NCBI GenBank assembly: GCA_045538195.1
Contig: JAZSRA010000084.1
Location: 1 to 45,398 of the forward strand
DNA length: 45,398 bases
Direction: 5' to 3'
DNA from: SVTX01 sp045538195
GTDB taxonomy: Bacteria; Bacillota; Clostridia; Oscillospirales; CAG-272
The translations under genes and the position numbers were made by a program. This document shows positions 32,160 through 40,896 of this stretch, in pieces (positions within the stretch are counted from its first letter, which is position 1; every line of letters begins with the position of its first letter). The notes beneath the pieces are model-generated. The model was given only the letters and a program-made list of their open reading frames with translations. It was not told the origin of the DNA and did no database searches.

Positions 32160-33341
32160 TTATGCGCGAGCGGCAATATGTTTCTGTGCTAACTCTCTTG
32201 CCTCTCTCGACATACAAAGTATGTTGTCAAGATTGTGAACGTCTTTGCAGAAATTCATTTCGTCTACAACAAGGCAGACTATCTCGCAAATATCGTAAAA
32301 ACCGATCTTTTTCTGTAAAAATGCCGCAACGGCTTCTTCGTTTGCCGCATTAAGTATAGCTGGAATAGCTCCGCCAAGCCTTATAGCTTCAAATGCTTTG
32401 TTTAAAAGAATAAAGGTTTCGGGGTCGGGTCTCTGAAAAGTCAGCTTGCCAACCGAGAAAAGGTCGAGAGCCTCGGTCGTTGCAAGCCCTCTTTCGGGGT
32501 GTGTAAGCGCGTATTGAACGCAATGTCTCATATCGGGAACGGACATCTGCGCGATAACGCTGTTGTCGATAAACTCAACCGCGGAATGTATTATGCTCTC
32601 TCTGTGAACCACAACTCTGACCTGCTCGGGACTTACGCCAAATAAATGGACTGCCTCTATGACCTCAAAGCCTTTGTTCATAAGAGTTGCGCTATCAACG
32701 GTTATTTTTGCACCCATTGACCAGGTGGGATGAGCCAGAGCGGAATCAAGTGTGGCGGTTTTCAACTGTTCTTTAGTATAACCAAAGAAAGGACCTCCCG
32801 AAGCGGTCAGTATCAGGTTTTTGATCTCACCTTTTTTGCCCGAGCGGAGACATTGGAAAATAGCGCAATGCTCGCTATCTACGGGAAGGATCTCGTGTCC
32901 GCTGTCCCTTGCCGCCTGCATAACGATCTCACCGCCGACGACGAGAGATTCCTTGTTTGCCAAAGCAAGCTTTTTCTTTGCGTGAAGCGTTGCCAGCGTG
33001 GGTTTAAGACCCGCTTCTCCTAGAATAGAGTTTTCAACTATCTGCTCGCAACCGCCGTCGCCTTGGGTCTCTGAAATCATTTCACAGATTCCCTCGGTTC
33101 CGCAGTAAACCTTTGTTGCGGTATCTTTAAGTCTGTTCTTTAAATCGTGAGCTGCGTCAATATCGCTCATAGCACAAGCCTTGACTTTAAACTGTCTCGC
33201 CTGCTCCTCAACGCGCTTAACGTTTTTGTGAGCGGAAATCGCGTCGACTCTCACGTTGAATTTCTGCGCTACGTCGATAGCCTGCTCGCCGACCGAACCG
33301 GTAGAGCCGAGGACGATCATTGAGGGTTTGTTATCTTTCAT
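32160..33341 (-). CDS. dxr: 1-deoxy-D-xylulose 5-phosphate reductoisomerase
   Basis: 393 aa. ATG 33341 is preferred because AAGGA lies eight bases upstream; the ATG three codons earlier overlaps this site. NADPH loop GSTGSVGEQA; metal and substrate residues in PVDSEHCAIFQCL; LTASGGPF; HPTWSMGAKITVDSATLMNKGFE. It commits DXP to the MEP pathway. Lies in the order uppS-cdsA-dxr-rseP typical of Firmicutes. Confidence 0.96.
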   Translation of the reverse strand: MKDNKPSMIVLGSTGSVGEQAIDVAQKFNVRVDAISAHKNVKRVEEQARQFKVKACAMSDIDAAHDLKNRLKDTATKVYCGTEGICEMISETQGDGGCEQIVENSILGEAGLKPTLATLHAKKKLALANKESLVVGGEIVMQAARDSGHEILPVDSEHCAIFQCLRSGKKGEIKNLILTASGGPFFGYTKEQLKTATLDSALAHPTWSMGAKITVDSATLMNKGFEVIEAVHLFGVSPEQVRVVVHRESIIHSAVEFIDNSVIAQMSVPDMRHCVQYALTHPERGLATTEALDLFSVGKLTFQRPDPETFILLNKAFEAIRLGGAIPAILNAANEEAVAAFLQKKIGFYDICEIVCLVVDEMNFCKDVHNLDNILCMSREARELAQKHIAARA

Positions 33342-33356
33342 TTTATGCATCCTTGA

Positions 33357-34220
33357 TCAAATCAAATTAATATTGGGAAGAAGGTCAAAATAGGTACAAG
33401 CAATGGCTAAAACAAGAGTATTAGCAAGTGCGGAGTCGAACCTGTCGAGCATTCCTCCGTGACCGGGAAAGAATTTTCCGTAATCCTTGATTTTATAATT
33501 TCTCTTTATTACAGACATTATAAGGTCGCCAATCTGTCCAACTATCGGAATGAGGATTCCAAACAAAGCAAGAGCTATGTAGTTTGCCTCAATAATTCCC
33601 TCGGGATTGAAAAATGTTTCTATAACGAAAGCGTAGAGCACCATAGAAGCCGCCCCAAACAGCGTGCCGCCAATAGCTCCCTCAACGGTTTTCTTGGGAC
33701 TTACAGAGGGGATAAGCTTGTGTCTGCCGAAAAGTCTGCCGCAAAAATAAGCAAAGGTATCGGTCACCCAACCGACAATGAAAGGAAGATATATAAGATA
33801 TGCGCCGTTTGCAGCTACGTCTCTGATATAAACCGTGGCACTGAATCCTGCGTTTACGTAAATAAACATTGCTATAAGAAGCCCGGCATCAGCAACATTC
33901 AGAGTCTTGTTGGCAAAGACTGCGACTGTAAAAATATAAAGAGATACAGAAATTACAAGTACCGAGCCGCCGATGAATATATCTCCTACGTCACCGTAAA
34001 CACTTGCATATCTGGTATAGATAGGCATAAAAAAGGATGCGGCGCAAAGCGGAATGGTTAGAAAAAAGTTCTTTTTCTGACCTATGCAACGTATTGCCTC
34101 GAAAACTGCAATTGCTATACAAATACCTATCAAAACTGTATATACCCAAGTGTCGCTGAATATTAACATGGGTATAAACACGCAAAGCGCGACGATTGCG
34201 GTAATAGTTCTCTTAATCAT
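33357..34220 (-). CDS. cdsA: Phosphatidate cytidylyltransferase
   Basis: 287 aa from ATG 34220, nine bases after AGAAGGG; a TTG start at 34229 would overlap uppS. About eight membrane helices. The signature SPKKTVEGAIGGTLFGAA and the C-terminal KDYGKFFPGHGGMLDRFDS are diagnostic. It makes CDP-diacylglycerol from phosphatidate and CTP, the precursor of acidic phospholipids, in the membrane. Confidence 0.95.
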   Translation of the reverse strand: MIKRTITAIVALCVFIPMLIFSDTWVYTVLIGICIAIAVFEAIRCIGQKKNFFLTIPLCAASFFMPIYTRYASVYGDVGDIFIGGSVLVISVSLYIFTVAVFANKTLNVADAGLLIAMFIYVNAGFSATVYIRDVAANGAYLIYLPFIVGWVTDTFAYFCGRLFGRHKLIPSVSPKKTVEGAIGGTLFGAASMVLYAFVIETFFNPEGIIEANYIALALFGILIPIVGQIGDLIMSVIKRNYKIKDYGKFFPGHGGMLDRFDSALANTLVLAIACTYFDLLPNINLI

Positions 34221-34225
34221 AACGA

Positions 34226-34954
34226 TCAACCCTTCTTCTCGGTGTTTTTGTCAAGTCCGCCAAAACGGCGTTTTCTGGAGTAAAATTCGGCAACCGCTCG
34301 GTCTATCTCCTCAGGACCGAAATCGGGCCAGAGTGTGTCGGTAAAATACAGCTCCGAGTATGCTGCTTGCCAGAGCAAAAAGTTTGATATACGCAGGTCT
34401 CCGCCCGTTCTGACAATTAGATCGGGGTCGGGACATCCGCCCGTATAAAGCGCGGAGTCTATATCCTCGGGGGAGACGCTGGACTTGCCGCTTGCGATAA
34501 GTTGGTTGACCGCATTAGTGATCTCAAGACGCGAGCCGTAATTCACGGCTACGTTTAAGACGGAATGGCGCTTTGAGGTAAGCTTCTCAATCAGTTTTAT
34601 TTTTGCTTTCAAGGGGATATTCAATACGCTTGTGTCACCTATAAAATGCACCTGACCCAATCCGTCGGACTTGTTATCCGTGAAAAAGCTATCGAGATAC
34701 TGTTCAAGTAATGCCATGATGGCATCAACCTCTTTTTTAGGTCGTTTCCAGTTTTCAGTAGAAAAGGCATATACCGTAATATATTCTATTCCGATCTTTC
34801 TGCAATATTCCACCGCATTTATAAAAGCCTTTACGCCTTCCTTGTGGCCTTCTTCTCTCGGCATATTGCGAGAGGTAGCCCATCTTCCGTTTCCGTCCAT
34901 TATGAAAGCAATATGCTTGAGTCTTTCATCAACCTTAATAATTTCTTTGCTCAT
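34226..34954 (-). CDS. uppS: Isoprenyl transferase (undecaprenyl diphosphate synthase)
   Basis: 242 aa. IAFIMDGNGRWA with the catalytic Asp, EGHKEGVKAF, FSTENWKRP and RTGGDLRISNFLLWQAAYSE are the cis-prenyltransferase motifs. It condenses IPP units onto FPP to make the C55 carrier used for peptidoglycan. The substrate comes from the MEP genes in the same cluster. Its end lies six bases from the cdsA start. Confidence 0.96.
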   Translation of the reverse strand: MSKEIIKVDERLKHIAFIMDGNGRWATSRNMPREEGHKEGVKAFINAVEYCRKIGIEYITVYAFSTENWKRPKKEVDAIMALLEQYLDSFFTDNKSDGLGQVHFIGDTSVLNIPLKAKIKLIEKLTSKRHSVLNVAVNYGSRLEITNAVNQLIASGKSSVSPEDIDSALYTGGCPDPDLIVRTGGDLRISNFLLWQAAYSELYFTDTLWPDFGPEEIDRAVAEFYSRKRRFGGLDKNTEKKG

Positions 34955-35000
34955 ATTACTCCGCCAAAGTTGTTAAAATTTGTGTTATCAAATTGCAATT

Positions 35001-35027
35001 AAAGCGGAAGCTTTTCCCTTCCGCTTT
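35001..35027 (-). terminator. Hairpin between frr and uppS
   Basis: AAAGCGGAAG (35001-35010) pairs with CTTCCGCTTT (35018-35027). On the minus strand it lies 18 bases after the frr stop and is followed by a short T/A run, so it may terminate or attenuate transcription before uppS. Confidence 0.6.
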
Positions 35028-35044
35028 AATGACTATCCGCGGGA

Positions 35045-35599
35045 TCAGACCTTCATAATGTCCTTTTCCTTAGCGGTTGTGATGGTATCAATATTCTTTA
35101 CGTATTTGTCGGTCAGATCCTGAACTGCCTTTTCAGCGTTCTTAACGTCATCCTCGGTAAGGAGACCGTCCTTCTTCTGCTTTTTAATATCGTCATTAGC
35201 GGTACGTCTGATATTTCTGACAGCTACCTTAGCCTCCTCGCCCATCTTCTGAACCTGCTTTGCAAGCTCGCGGCGTCTCTCCTCGGTGAGCTGAGGGAAA
35301 ACAAGACGAATGATCTTACCGTCGTTAGAGGGGTTAATTCCTATATCGGAGGTCTGAATAGCCTTTTCCATAGCCTTGAGAGTGCTTGCGTCGTAAGGGA
35401 TGATCTCAAGTGTCTTTGCGTCAGCAACTCTGATATTTGCCATAGCGGTTATCTCTGCGGGAGAACCCCAGTAATCGAAGGTTACACGAGAAAGAACTGC
35501 AGGATTAGCCTGACTTGCGCGAATGGAAGCAAGATTAGCTTCGTAGGACGCGATAGATTTCTGCATTTTTGATTCAAGTTCTTTTGTGTTGTAATTCAT
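35045..35599 (-). CDS. frr: Ribosome recycling factor
   Basis: 184 aa, the standard length. ASQANPAVLSRVTFDYWGSP, IRLVFPQLTEERRRELAKQV and the C-terminal helices match RRF. With EF-G it splits the post-termination ribosome. Preceded by GGGAATC-type weak site and a 32-base gap to pyrH. Confidence 0.97.
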   Translation of the reverse strand: MNYNTKELESKMQKSIASYEANLASIRASQANPAVLSRVTFDYWGSPAEITAMANIRVADAKTLEIIPYDASTLKAMEKAIQTSDIGINPSNDGKIIRLVFPQLTEERRRELAKQVQKMGEEAKVAVRNIRRTANDDIKKQKKDGLLTEDDVKNAEKAVQDLTDKYVKNIDTITTAKEKDIMKV

Positions 35600-35631
35600 A
35601 ATTTTGATTCCCTTTCTATGTATTTAAGTTA

Positions 35632-36348
35632 TTATTTATGCATTTTTGTTCCTGTGGTGTCACCCATGACCGCGCGATAAATATTTTCGGGGTCAGAGAG
35701 CGCGAAAGCATAGCAATCGATATCGTTTTCGTTGCAGAAGGAAACTGCAGTGAGATCGAAGGCTTTCAGGTTTTTGTCAAGGATCTCAGCGTACGTAACG
35801 TCGTCGTAACGGGTTGCGGTGGGATCCTTTTTGGGGTCAGAAGTATAAAGACCGTCAACGTTCTTGGCCATAAGCACGATGTCAGCTCCGATCTCTGCCG
35901 CACGAACTACTGCGGGAGTATCGGTTGAGAAATAGGGTGCGCCAAGACCGCCGCCAAAAATAACGACCTTACCCTCGGAAAGGTATCTGTCGGCATCCCG
36001 TTGAGTGTAAAAATCAGCGAATGTGTTCATTTCGACCGAGGAAAGAACTTTTGCGTCGATTCCGTGTCTTATAAAGGCATCTTGAAGCGCCAAGGAATTA
36101 ATAACAGTTGCAAGCATACCCATGTGGTCGGCTCTTGCACGATTCATGCCTACGCCCTTTCTTGCACCGCGCCATATATTTCCCGCTCCGACAATGATAG
36201 CAACCTCAACGCCCGCTTTAAGGCACTTGTCGATTGAATCTACTACCTTGTCAACAAAATTAAAATCGAGAATATCGTTCTCGCATCCGTTTTTGAGAGC
36301 TTCGCCCGAAATTTTAATTAAAACACGATTATAAATAGGTTTAGACAT
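35632..36348 (-). CDS. pyrH: UMP kinase
   Basis: 238 aa. Amino-acid-kinase fold with KISGEALK, VGAGNIWRGA, DHMGMLATVINSLALQD and KNVDGLYTSDPKKDP. It phosphorylates UMP to UDP and is usually controlled by UTP/GTP. First gene of the cluster; rpsB and tsf, which often precede it, are absent here. GGGGGAG precedes the ATG. Confidence 0.97.
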   Translation of the reverse strand: MSKPIYNRVLIKISGEALKNGCENDILDFNFVDKVVDSIDKCLKAGVEVAIIVGAGNIWRGARKGVGMNRARADHMGMLATVINSLALQDAFIRHGIDAKVLSSVEMNTFADFYTQRDADRYLSEGKVVIFGGGLGAPYFSTDTPAVVRAAEIGADIVLMAKNVDGLYTSDPKKDPTATRYDDVTYAEILDKNLKAFDLTAVSFCNENDIDCYAFALSDPENIYRAVMGDTTGTKMHK

Positions 36349-36381
36349 CGCTACTCCCCCAATATATAAATTCTACCAAAT

Positions 36382-36410
36382 ATTGTACTACTTTTTTTGC
36401 GTTTTGTAAA
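36382..36410 (-). promoter_or_regulatory. Promoter of the pyrH-polC cluster
   Basis: On the minus strand TTTACA (36410-36405), 17-base spacer, TACAAT (36387-36382), about 35 bases before the pyrH start. Confidence 0.72.
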
Positions 36411-36488
36411 CACTTTTTTTGTAAATATTTTATATATTATTATATTTTTTATAAATTTATATTAAAAGCACCGATAATTGTATCAAAA

Positions 36489-36516
36489 ACACCCTTGGAA
36501 ATCTCCCCAAGGGTGT
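36489..36516 (-). terminator. Terminator of thrS
   Basis: ACACCCTTGG (36489-36498) pairs with CCAAGGGTGT (36507-36516), followed on the minus strand by TTTT; just after the thrS stop at 36527. It isolates thrS from pyrH. Confidence 0.88.
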
Positions 36517-36526
36517 TAAATAACAA

Positions 36527-38467
36527 TTATCTTCTTTTTTCTGCAATTTCAAGAAGAAGCTCGCTGATGAACTGATCGGGAGACATAGCACCCTTTTCAC
36601 CATCTTTTCTCGAACGGACTGCAACGGTGTTGCTTTCAACCTCTTTCGCACCCACAACGATCATATAAGGCAGCTTTTCGAGCTGAGCGTTACGGAGCTT
36701 ATATCCGATAGTCTCGTTTCTCTTGTCTACCTCGCAACGAATACCGAGATTTGTAAGTCTGTTAGCGATATTCTCGCAGTACTCAACCTGCTCGTCGCCG
36801 ATAGGCAACATTCTGACCTGTACAGGAGCCATCCATGTGGGAAGCGCGCCTGCGTACTTTTCAAGAAGCAGAGCAAGAGTTCTTTCGTAGCAACCCATAG
36901 AAGTACGGTGGATGATATAGGGGGTCTTCATAGTGTTATCGGAGTCAACGTATTCCATACCGAACTTCTTTGCGAGAAGCATATCGATCTGAATGGTGAT
37001 AAGGGTATCTTCCTTGCCGAACACGTTCTTGATCTGAATATCGAGTTTAGGACCGTAGAATGCCGCCTCGTCGATACCGATAGCGTAGTTGCCCTCGCCG
37101 AGGTTCTCGTTAAGAAGCTTTTCCATAATTCCCTGAGCCTCGTCCCACTGCTCGGGCGTTCCCTCGTACTTGTCTGTACGCTTTGGATCCCACTGCGAGA
37201 AACGGAAAGTGCAATCTTCGCGTAATCCAAGTGTATCAAGGCAATAGAGGGCGAGATCAAGACAGCCCTTGAACTCTTCTGCAAGCTGCTCTGGACGGAG
37301 AACCAGGTGTCCCTCGGAGATAGTGAACTGACGGACACGGATAAGACCGTGCATTTCGCCGCTCTCCTCATTTCTAAAGAGGGTTGATGTCTCGCCAAGT
37401 CTCATGGGAAGATCTCTGTAGGAACGCTTCTTGTTAAGAAAAACTTGATACTGGAAGGGACAGGTCATGGGACGGAGAGCAAAGCACTCCTTTGTTTCAT
37501 CATCGGGGTCGCCGAGGATAAACATACCGTCGCGGTAGTGATCCCAGTGTCCCGAGATCTTATAAAGGTCTCTCTTTGCCATAAGGGGGGTCTTGGTGAG
37601 AAGGTAGCCACGTCTTTGCTCCTCGTCCTCTATCCATCTCTGAAGAGTCTGAATAACGCGAGCGCCCTTGGGCATAAGGATAGGAAGACCCTGACCGATG
37701 GAATCAACCGTGGTGAAATATTCAAGCTCACGGCCGATCTTGTTGTGGTCGCGCTTTCTTGCTTCTTCAAGCATAGTAACGTAAGCGTTCAGCTCGTCCT
37801 TTGTGGGGAATGCAAGACCGTAGATTCTCTGCAGCTGCTTTTTGTTTTGGTCGCCCTTCCAATAAGCGCCGGTACACTGTGTCAGCTTGAATGCCTTAAC
37901 AGCTCCCGTTGCGAAAAGGTGAGGACCCGCACAAAGGTCGGTGAACTCGCCTTGACGGTAGAAGCTGATTGTCTCGCCCTCGGGAAGCTCCTCGATAAGC
38001 TGAACCTTGTAAGGCTCGTTCTTCTCTGTCATAAATGCGATAGCCTCATCACGGGGAAGCTCGAACCTTTCAATCTTGAGGTTTTCCTTGACGATCTTCT
38101 TCATCTCGCTCTCAAGCGACTTGAGAATGTCGGGAGTGAAAGCGATGTCGCTGTCGAAATCGTAGTAAAATCCGTCCTCGATAGCGGGACCGATTGTAAG
38201 CTTGGTCTCGGGGTAGAGTCTCTTTACGGCCTGCGCGAGAATATGGGACGCGGTGTGTCTGAATACGTGCGCGCCATCTTTATTCGCAAAGGTGAGAAGC
38301 TGAACGTTGGCGTCAGCCGCAATCTCGTAATTGAGAGCAACGGTCTCGCCGTTAACACTTGCGGCGATAACGCTTCTTTCCACCATACCGAACGCTTCCT
38401 TTGCGGCATCATATACCGTTACGGGAGCATTGGATTCATAAATCTGTGAACCAAAATTGATTTTCAT
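36527..38467 (-). CDS. thrS: Threonine-tRNA ligase
   Basis: 646 aa, full length. TGS domain at the N-terminus, editing domain with HTASHILAQAV, class II core with MTCPFQYQVF (Cys zinc ligand), GLIRVRQFTISEGH, and the C-terminal anticodon domain (VRMLPIGDEQVEYCENIA). It charges tRNA-Thr. AGAAAGG precedes ATG. Expression is controlled by a T-box leader just upstream. Confidence 0.97.
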   Translation of the reverse strand: MKINFGSQIYESNAPVTVYDAAKEAFGMVERSVIAASVNGETVALNYEIAADANVQLLTFANKDGAHVFRHTASHILAQAVKRLYPETKLTIGPAIEDGFYYDFDSDIAFTPDILKSLESEMKKIVKENLKIERFELPRDEAIAFMTEKNEPYKVQLIEELPEGETISFYRQGEFTDLCAGPHLFATGAVKAFKLTQCTGAYWKGDQNKKQLQRIYGLAFPTKDELNAYVTMLEEARKRDHNKIGRELEYFTTVDSIGQGLPILMPKGARVIQTLQRWIEDEEQRRGYLLTKTPLMAKRDLYKISGHWDHYRDGMFILGDPDDETKECFALRPMTCPFQYQVFLNKKRSYRDLPMRLGETSTLFRNEESGEMHGLIRVRQFTISEGHLVLRPEQLAEEFKGCLDLALYCLDTLGLREDCTFRFSQWDPKRTDKYEGTPEQWDEAQGIMEKLLNENLGEGNYAIGIDEAAFYGPKLDIQIKNVFGKEDTLITIQIDMLLAKKFGMEYVDSDNTMKTPYIIHRTSMGCYERTLALLLEKYAGALPTWMAPVQVRMLPIGDEQVEYCENIANRLTNLGIRCEVDKRNETIGYKLRNAQLEKLPYMIVVGAKEVESNTVAVRSRKDGEKGAMSPDQFISELLLEIAEKRR

Positions 38468-38511
38468 AATCTTTGCCTTTCTGAATTATATTATCTGTTG
38501 ATTTTTAACTA

Positions 38512-38692
38512 AAAAATAGACCCCGAACACATAAAACTGTGTTCGGGGTGCAATATGCACGGTTCCACCCGAGCTTTTAACTCATTTTTATTGAATTGAG
38601 CGCAAAAGTGGTATTCTATACGTCGTCGCAAAAAACTCTCAGCAATCGTTTTCTCTCTGTGTACGCTTCGTGTATAGAACGTGTCTTTTGGG
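38512..38692 (-). promoter_or_regulatory. T-box riboswitch upstream of thrS
   Basis: On the minus strand the T-box sequence GGGTGGAACCGTGCA (GGGTGGAACC at 38570-38561) is followed by the terminator CCCCGAACACA/TGTGTTCGGGG (38548-38521) and a T run. Upstream lies a stem-I-like region containing TTCTATAC and CGTATAGAA as pairing arms and an AGAGA motif. Uncharged tRNA-Thr would favour the antiterminator and switch thrS on. A candidate threonine specifier ACC is seen in GAATACCACT, not certain. The 5' limit is approximate; it starts within a few bases of the mgsA-like stop. Confidence 0.9.
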
Positions 38693-38700
38693 ATTGTTAT

Positions 38701-39138
38701 TTATCTGTGGTTTCTGTTATAAGAAGACGTGGGATTTACGACTTCTCTCCAATCGAGATCTCCTCTGTCGAGTGCCATAATAATGACCTCTGCGGTGGCA
38801 ATATTGGTCGCAACGGGGATATTGTAGCGGTCACATGCAAGCAACAGCTCCTTTTCTATCTTGTCATGATCAGAGTACATATCGGAGGAAGGACGTGTGT
38901 CGCGGAAATAGATAAGAACGTCTATCTCATTGTAAGCGATTCTGGAAGCTATCTGTTGTTCTCCGCCCTGCTCGCCTGTAAGCATTTTTTCGATTTTAAG
39001 ACCTGTGGCTTCGGATATATATTTAGCGGTTATTCCCGTAGCGCAGATATTGTGCTTGCTGAGGATACCGCAGTATGCAATACAAAACTGTGTGATAAGC
39101 TCTTTCTTCATGTCATGTGCTATGATAGCTATTTCCAT
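38701..39138 (-). CDS. mgsA: Methylglyoxal synthase-like protein with altered active site
   Basis: 145 aa. IAIIAHDMKKE, ATGITAKYISEATGL, LTGEQGGEQQIA, DVLIYFRD and NIPVATNIATAEVII follow the MgsA pattern (DHAP to methylglyoxal and phosphate). In active enzymes the catalytic base lies in GGDQ; here it is GGEQ (Glu 60). ATGTTG is ATGITA, and the PHxPD segment after FRDPL is replaced by RPSSDMYSDHD. It may be slower or bind a different phospho-sugar. GGAGGAG precedes ATG 39138. Confidence 0.8.
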   Translation of the reverse strand: MEIAIIAHDMKKELITQFCIAYCGILSKHNICATGITAKYISEATGLKIEKMLTGEQGGEQQIASRIAYNEIDVLIYFRDTRPSSDMYSDHDKIEKELLLACDRYNIPVATNIATAEVIIMALDRGDLDWREVVNPTSSYNRNHR

Positions 39139-39368
39139 TTGAACTCCTCCATCCTGTTTTGAACTTTTGTTATAGGGTTAATTTGTGGTACAACAATAGT
39201 GAAGTTTTTACACTTTTAGATACTCTACTCCAAATTAATTCTAACATAGTTATTATATCACATAATACCTTCTTTGTCAATAATATTACAATAAATTTTA
39301 GTTTGTTTTTAAATTTTGGATATATTTGCTATTTGTTGAGAGCGTTTTTTGTTGAAGATTGCAAGATT
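39139..39368. other. AT-rich intergenic stretch
   Basis: About 230 bases, very AT-rich. It includes the mgsA ribosome site. No gene, clear terminator or repeat is seen. Confidence 0.5.
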
Positions 39369-39836
39369 TTACGCGCCGCCTCTTTTATCGCAGTTTTTGC
39401 AAAGGTGACTTTTTCCTTCATTAACGGCTTCTTCAACAGTACCCGAAAGTATATTATTTGAATTTTTAATATGACCGCAATCGATATAAGAGTGCCAGAC
39501 GGAACCACTTTTTGTCCAATAAACAACATTTTGTTGGGAGATTTCGGTTTCTGACGAATTCTCTTTGCCGACAGAAGCCGAAGTTTCTGTCGAACCATCG
39601 TCGGTGTTTTCAGTATTGCCGTCGTTCTTTAAATCTGAGTCTTTCTCGACAGAGGGCTTCTCGCTGTGGGTGTCCGAGTCAAAAAGCTCGTTCTTAATTT
39701 CTGCAACAAGTCTGTCATCTAATGCTTCCCCACCCGAAAAACGGGCATTGTCATATAGAAAAAGCGAGCAAGAACATTGTAAGACACAAATTGCAAAAAG
39801 ACAAGTTACTAAAAGTATTTTTGTAAATCGTTTCAT
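39369..39836 (-). CDS. Lipoprotein with C-terminal Cys-containing zinc-ribbon-like segment
   Basis: About 155 aa. Signal peptide with a lipobox ending in QCSC, an acidic Ser/Thr/Glu linker (about 60-95), and a C-terminal stretch VVYWTKSGSVWHSYIDCGHI...SHLCKNCDKRGG. This resembles the short domain seen at the C-termini of many Firmicute secreted proteins (vy.t.tG.kYHr..C..l......a...g...C..C), where Cys and His probably bind metal. It starts at ATG 39836 or 39842; neither has a strong ribosome site, and the gene begins ten bases after the XRE gene, so coupling is likely. Confidence 0.7.
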   Translation of the reverse strand: MKRFTKILLVTCLFAICVLQCSCSLFLYDNARFSGGEALDDRLVAEIKNELFDSDTHSEKPSVEKDSDLKNDGNTENTDDGSTETSASVGKENSSETEISQQNVVYWTKSGSVWHSYIDCGHIKNSNNILSGTVEEAVNEGKSHLCKNCDKRGGA

Positions 39837-39851
39837 AGTCATTTCGGGGTA

Positions 39852-40760
39852 TTATTCCTCTGCCAGCATGTGTTCAAGTATTTCAAGCTTATTTTGTGAT
39901 GATTCGTAAGCACCCTTATAGTCTCCCGTTTCTCGGCAGCATATCTCCATATCGGAGCAAGCAAGGAACAGAAGAAATCTTTCGGGAACGGTTTCGGAAT
40001 CGACCACGTTACGCAAGACCTCAAGCGCGGATTCAAAATTATCCTGACTTATCAGCCATCTGGCGCGAAGATGCAGAATTAACAACTTGTCGTGATCGGT
40101 AAGTGATTTTTGATCAATGCCGCAAATATCACGCTCAAAAAACTCATATTGGTCAATATTAAGAATAACCGATATATATTTGCAAAAAACGCTGTTGAAA
40201 ATGGACGGACGAAAAGCACCGTCGGCTATAACCGCATCTGTTTCATCGGAATCAAGCGCGGGAGATATATCTTTGAGCAATCCGAACATTATGTCGATAC
40301 TGTTCAGCTGGGTAGTAGTATCAAACATAGTGCCTCGGGAATGTCTGACCGCTTCATCAAGAAATGAGCATGCCTTGTGAAGTCGTCCGTGCTTGATGCT
40401 TTCTTCGGCAACACCGAGGCAGCAATCGGTCAGAATTAGTTCAAGCTCATCATCGAATTCTTCAAATTCGGCAACACACATATCTCTGCAAAGCTCAAAG
40501 TTTTTGTCTATATATGCGCGACGGATATTCTTCATTACAGCAGTTTTGTGGTAAATGAACTCCTCCTCGCCCTCTGAAAGCAGGTATCCCGCGGGGACAC
40601 CCAGCTTTGACGCAAGATATACTACCGTGCCGATCGACGGCAGCGCCGCTCCGTTTTCAATGCGGCTAAGCATATTTCTCGTTATTTCCCCGCCAGTAAG
40701 CTGAGATTGTGTCATCAGCTTTTCGGTGCGAAGCCTTTTTATCTTTTTTCCAATATCCAT
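39852..40760 (-). CDS. XRE-family transcriptional regulator with TPR-like C-terminal half
   Basis: 302 aa. HTH_3 domain at about 6-60 (LRTEKLMTQSQLTGGEITRNMLSRIENG). The rest is alpha-helical, with tandem helix pairs resembling TPR motifs (CSFLDEAVRHSR; ALEVLRNVVDSE; ETGDYKGAYESSQNKLEILE), the layout of RRNPP-type peptide-sensing regulators such as Rgg and PlcR. No cognate small peptide gene is obvious; the target may be the downstream lipoprotein gene, with which it is transcribed. Confidence 0.8.
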   Translation of the reverse strand: MDIGKKIKRLRTEKLMTQSQLTGGEITRNMLSRIENGAALPSIGTVVYLASKLGVPAGYLLSEGEEEFIYHKTAVMKNIRRAYIDKNFELCRDMCVAEFEEFDDELELILTDCCLGVAEESIKHGRLHKACSFLDEAVRHSRGTMFDTTTQLNSIDIMFGLLKDISPALDSDETDAVIADGAFRPSIFNSVFCKYISVILNIDQYEFFERDICGIDQKSLTDHDKLLILHLRARWLISQDNFESALEVLRNVVDSETVPERFLLFLACSDMEICCRETGDYKGAYESSQNKLEILEHMLAEE

Positions 40761-40858
40761 TTTTGCTCCGATGGTAACTTTAATTTACTATTGAATTATA
40801 ACACAAAATGCTTCTTATTGCAATAGTTTTTTTGATTTTTCTCGGCAAATTTTTAAAA

Positions 40859-40886
40859 AAAACGGAACTAGCAAGAGTTCCGTTTT
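40859..40886 (-). terminator. Terminator of the sugar ABC ATPase gene
   Basis: AAAACGGAACT (40859-40869) pairs with AGTTCCGTTTT (40876-40886), loop AGCAAG; on the minus strand a T run follows. Confidence 0.88.
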
Positions 40887-40896
40887 AATATTCATA

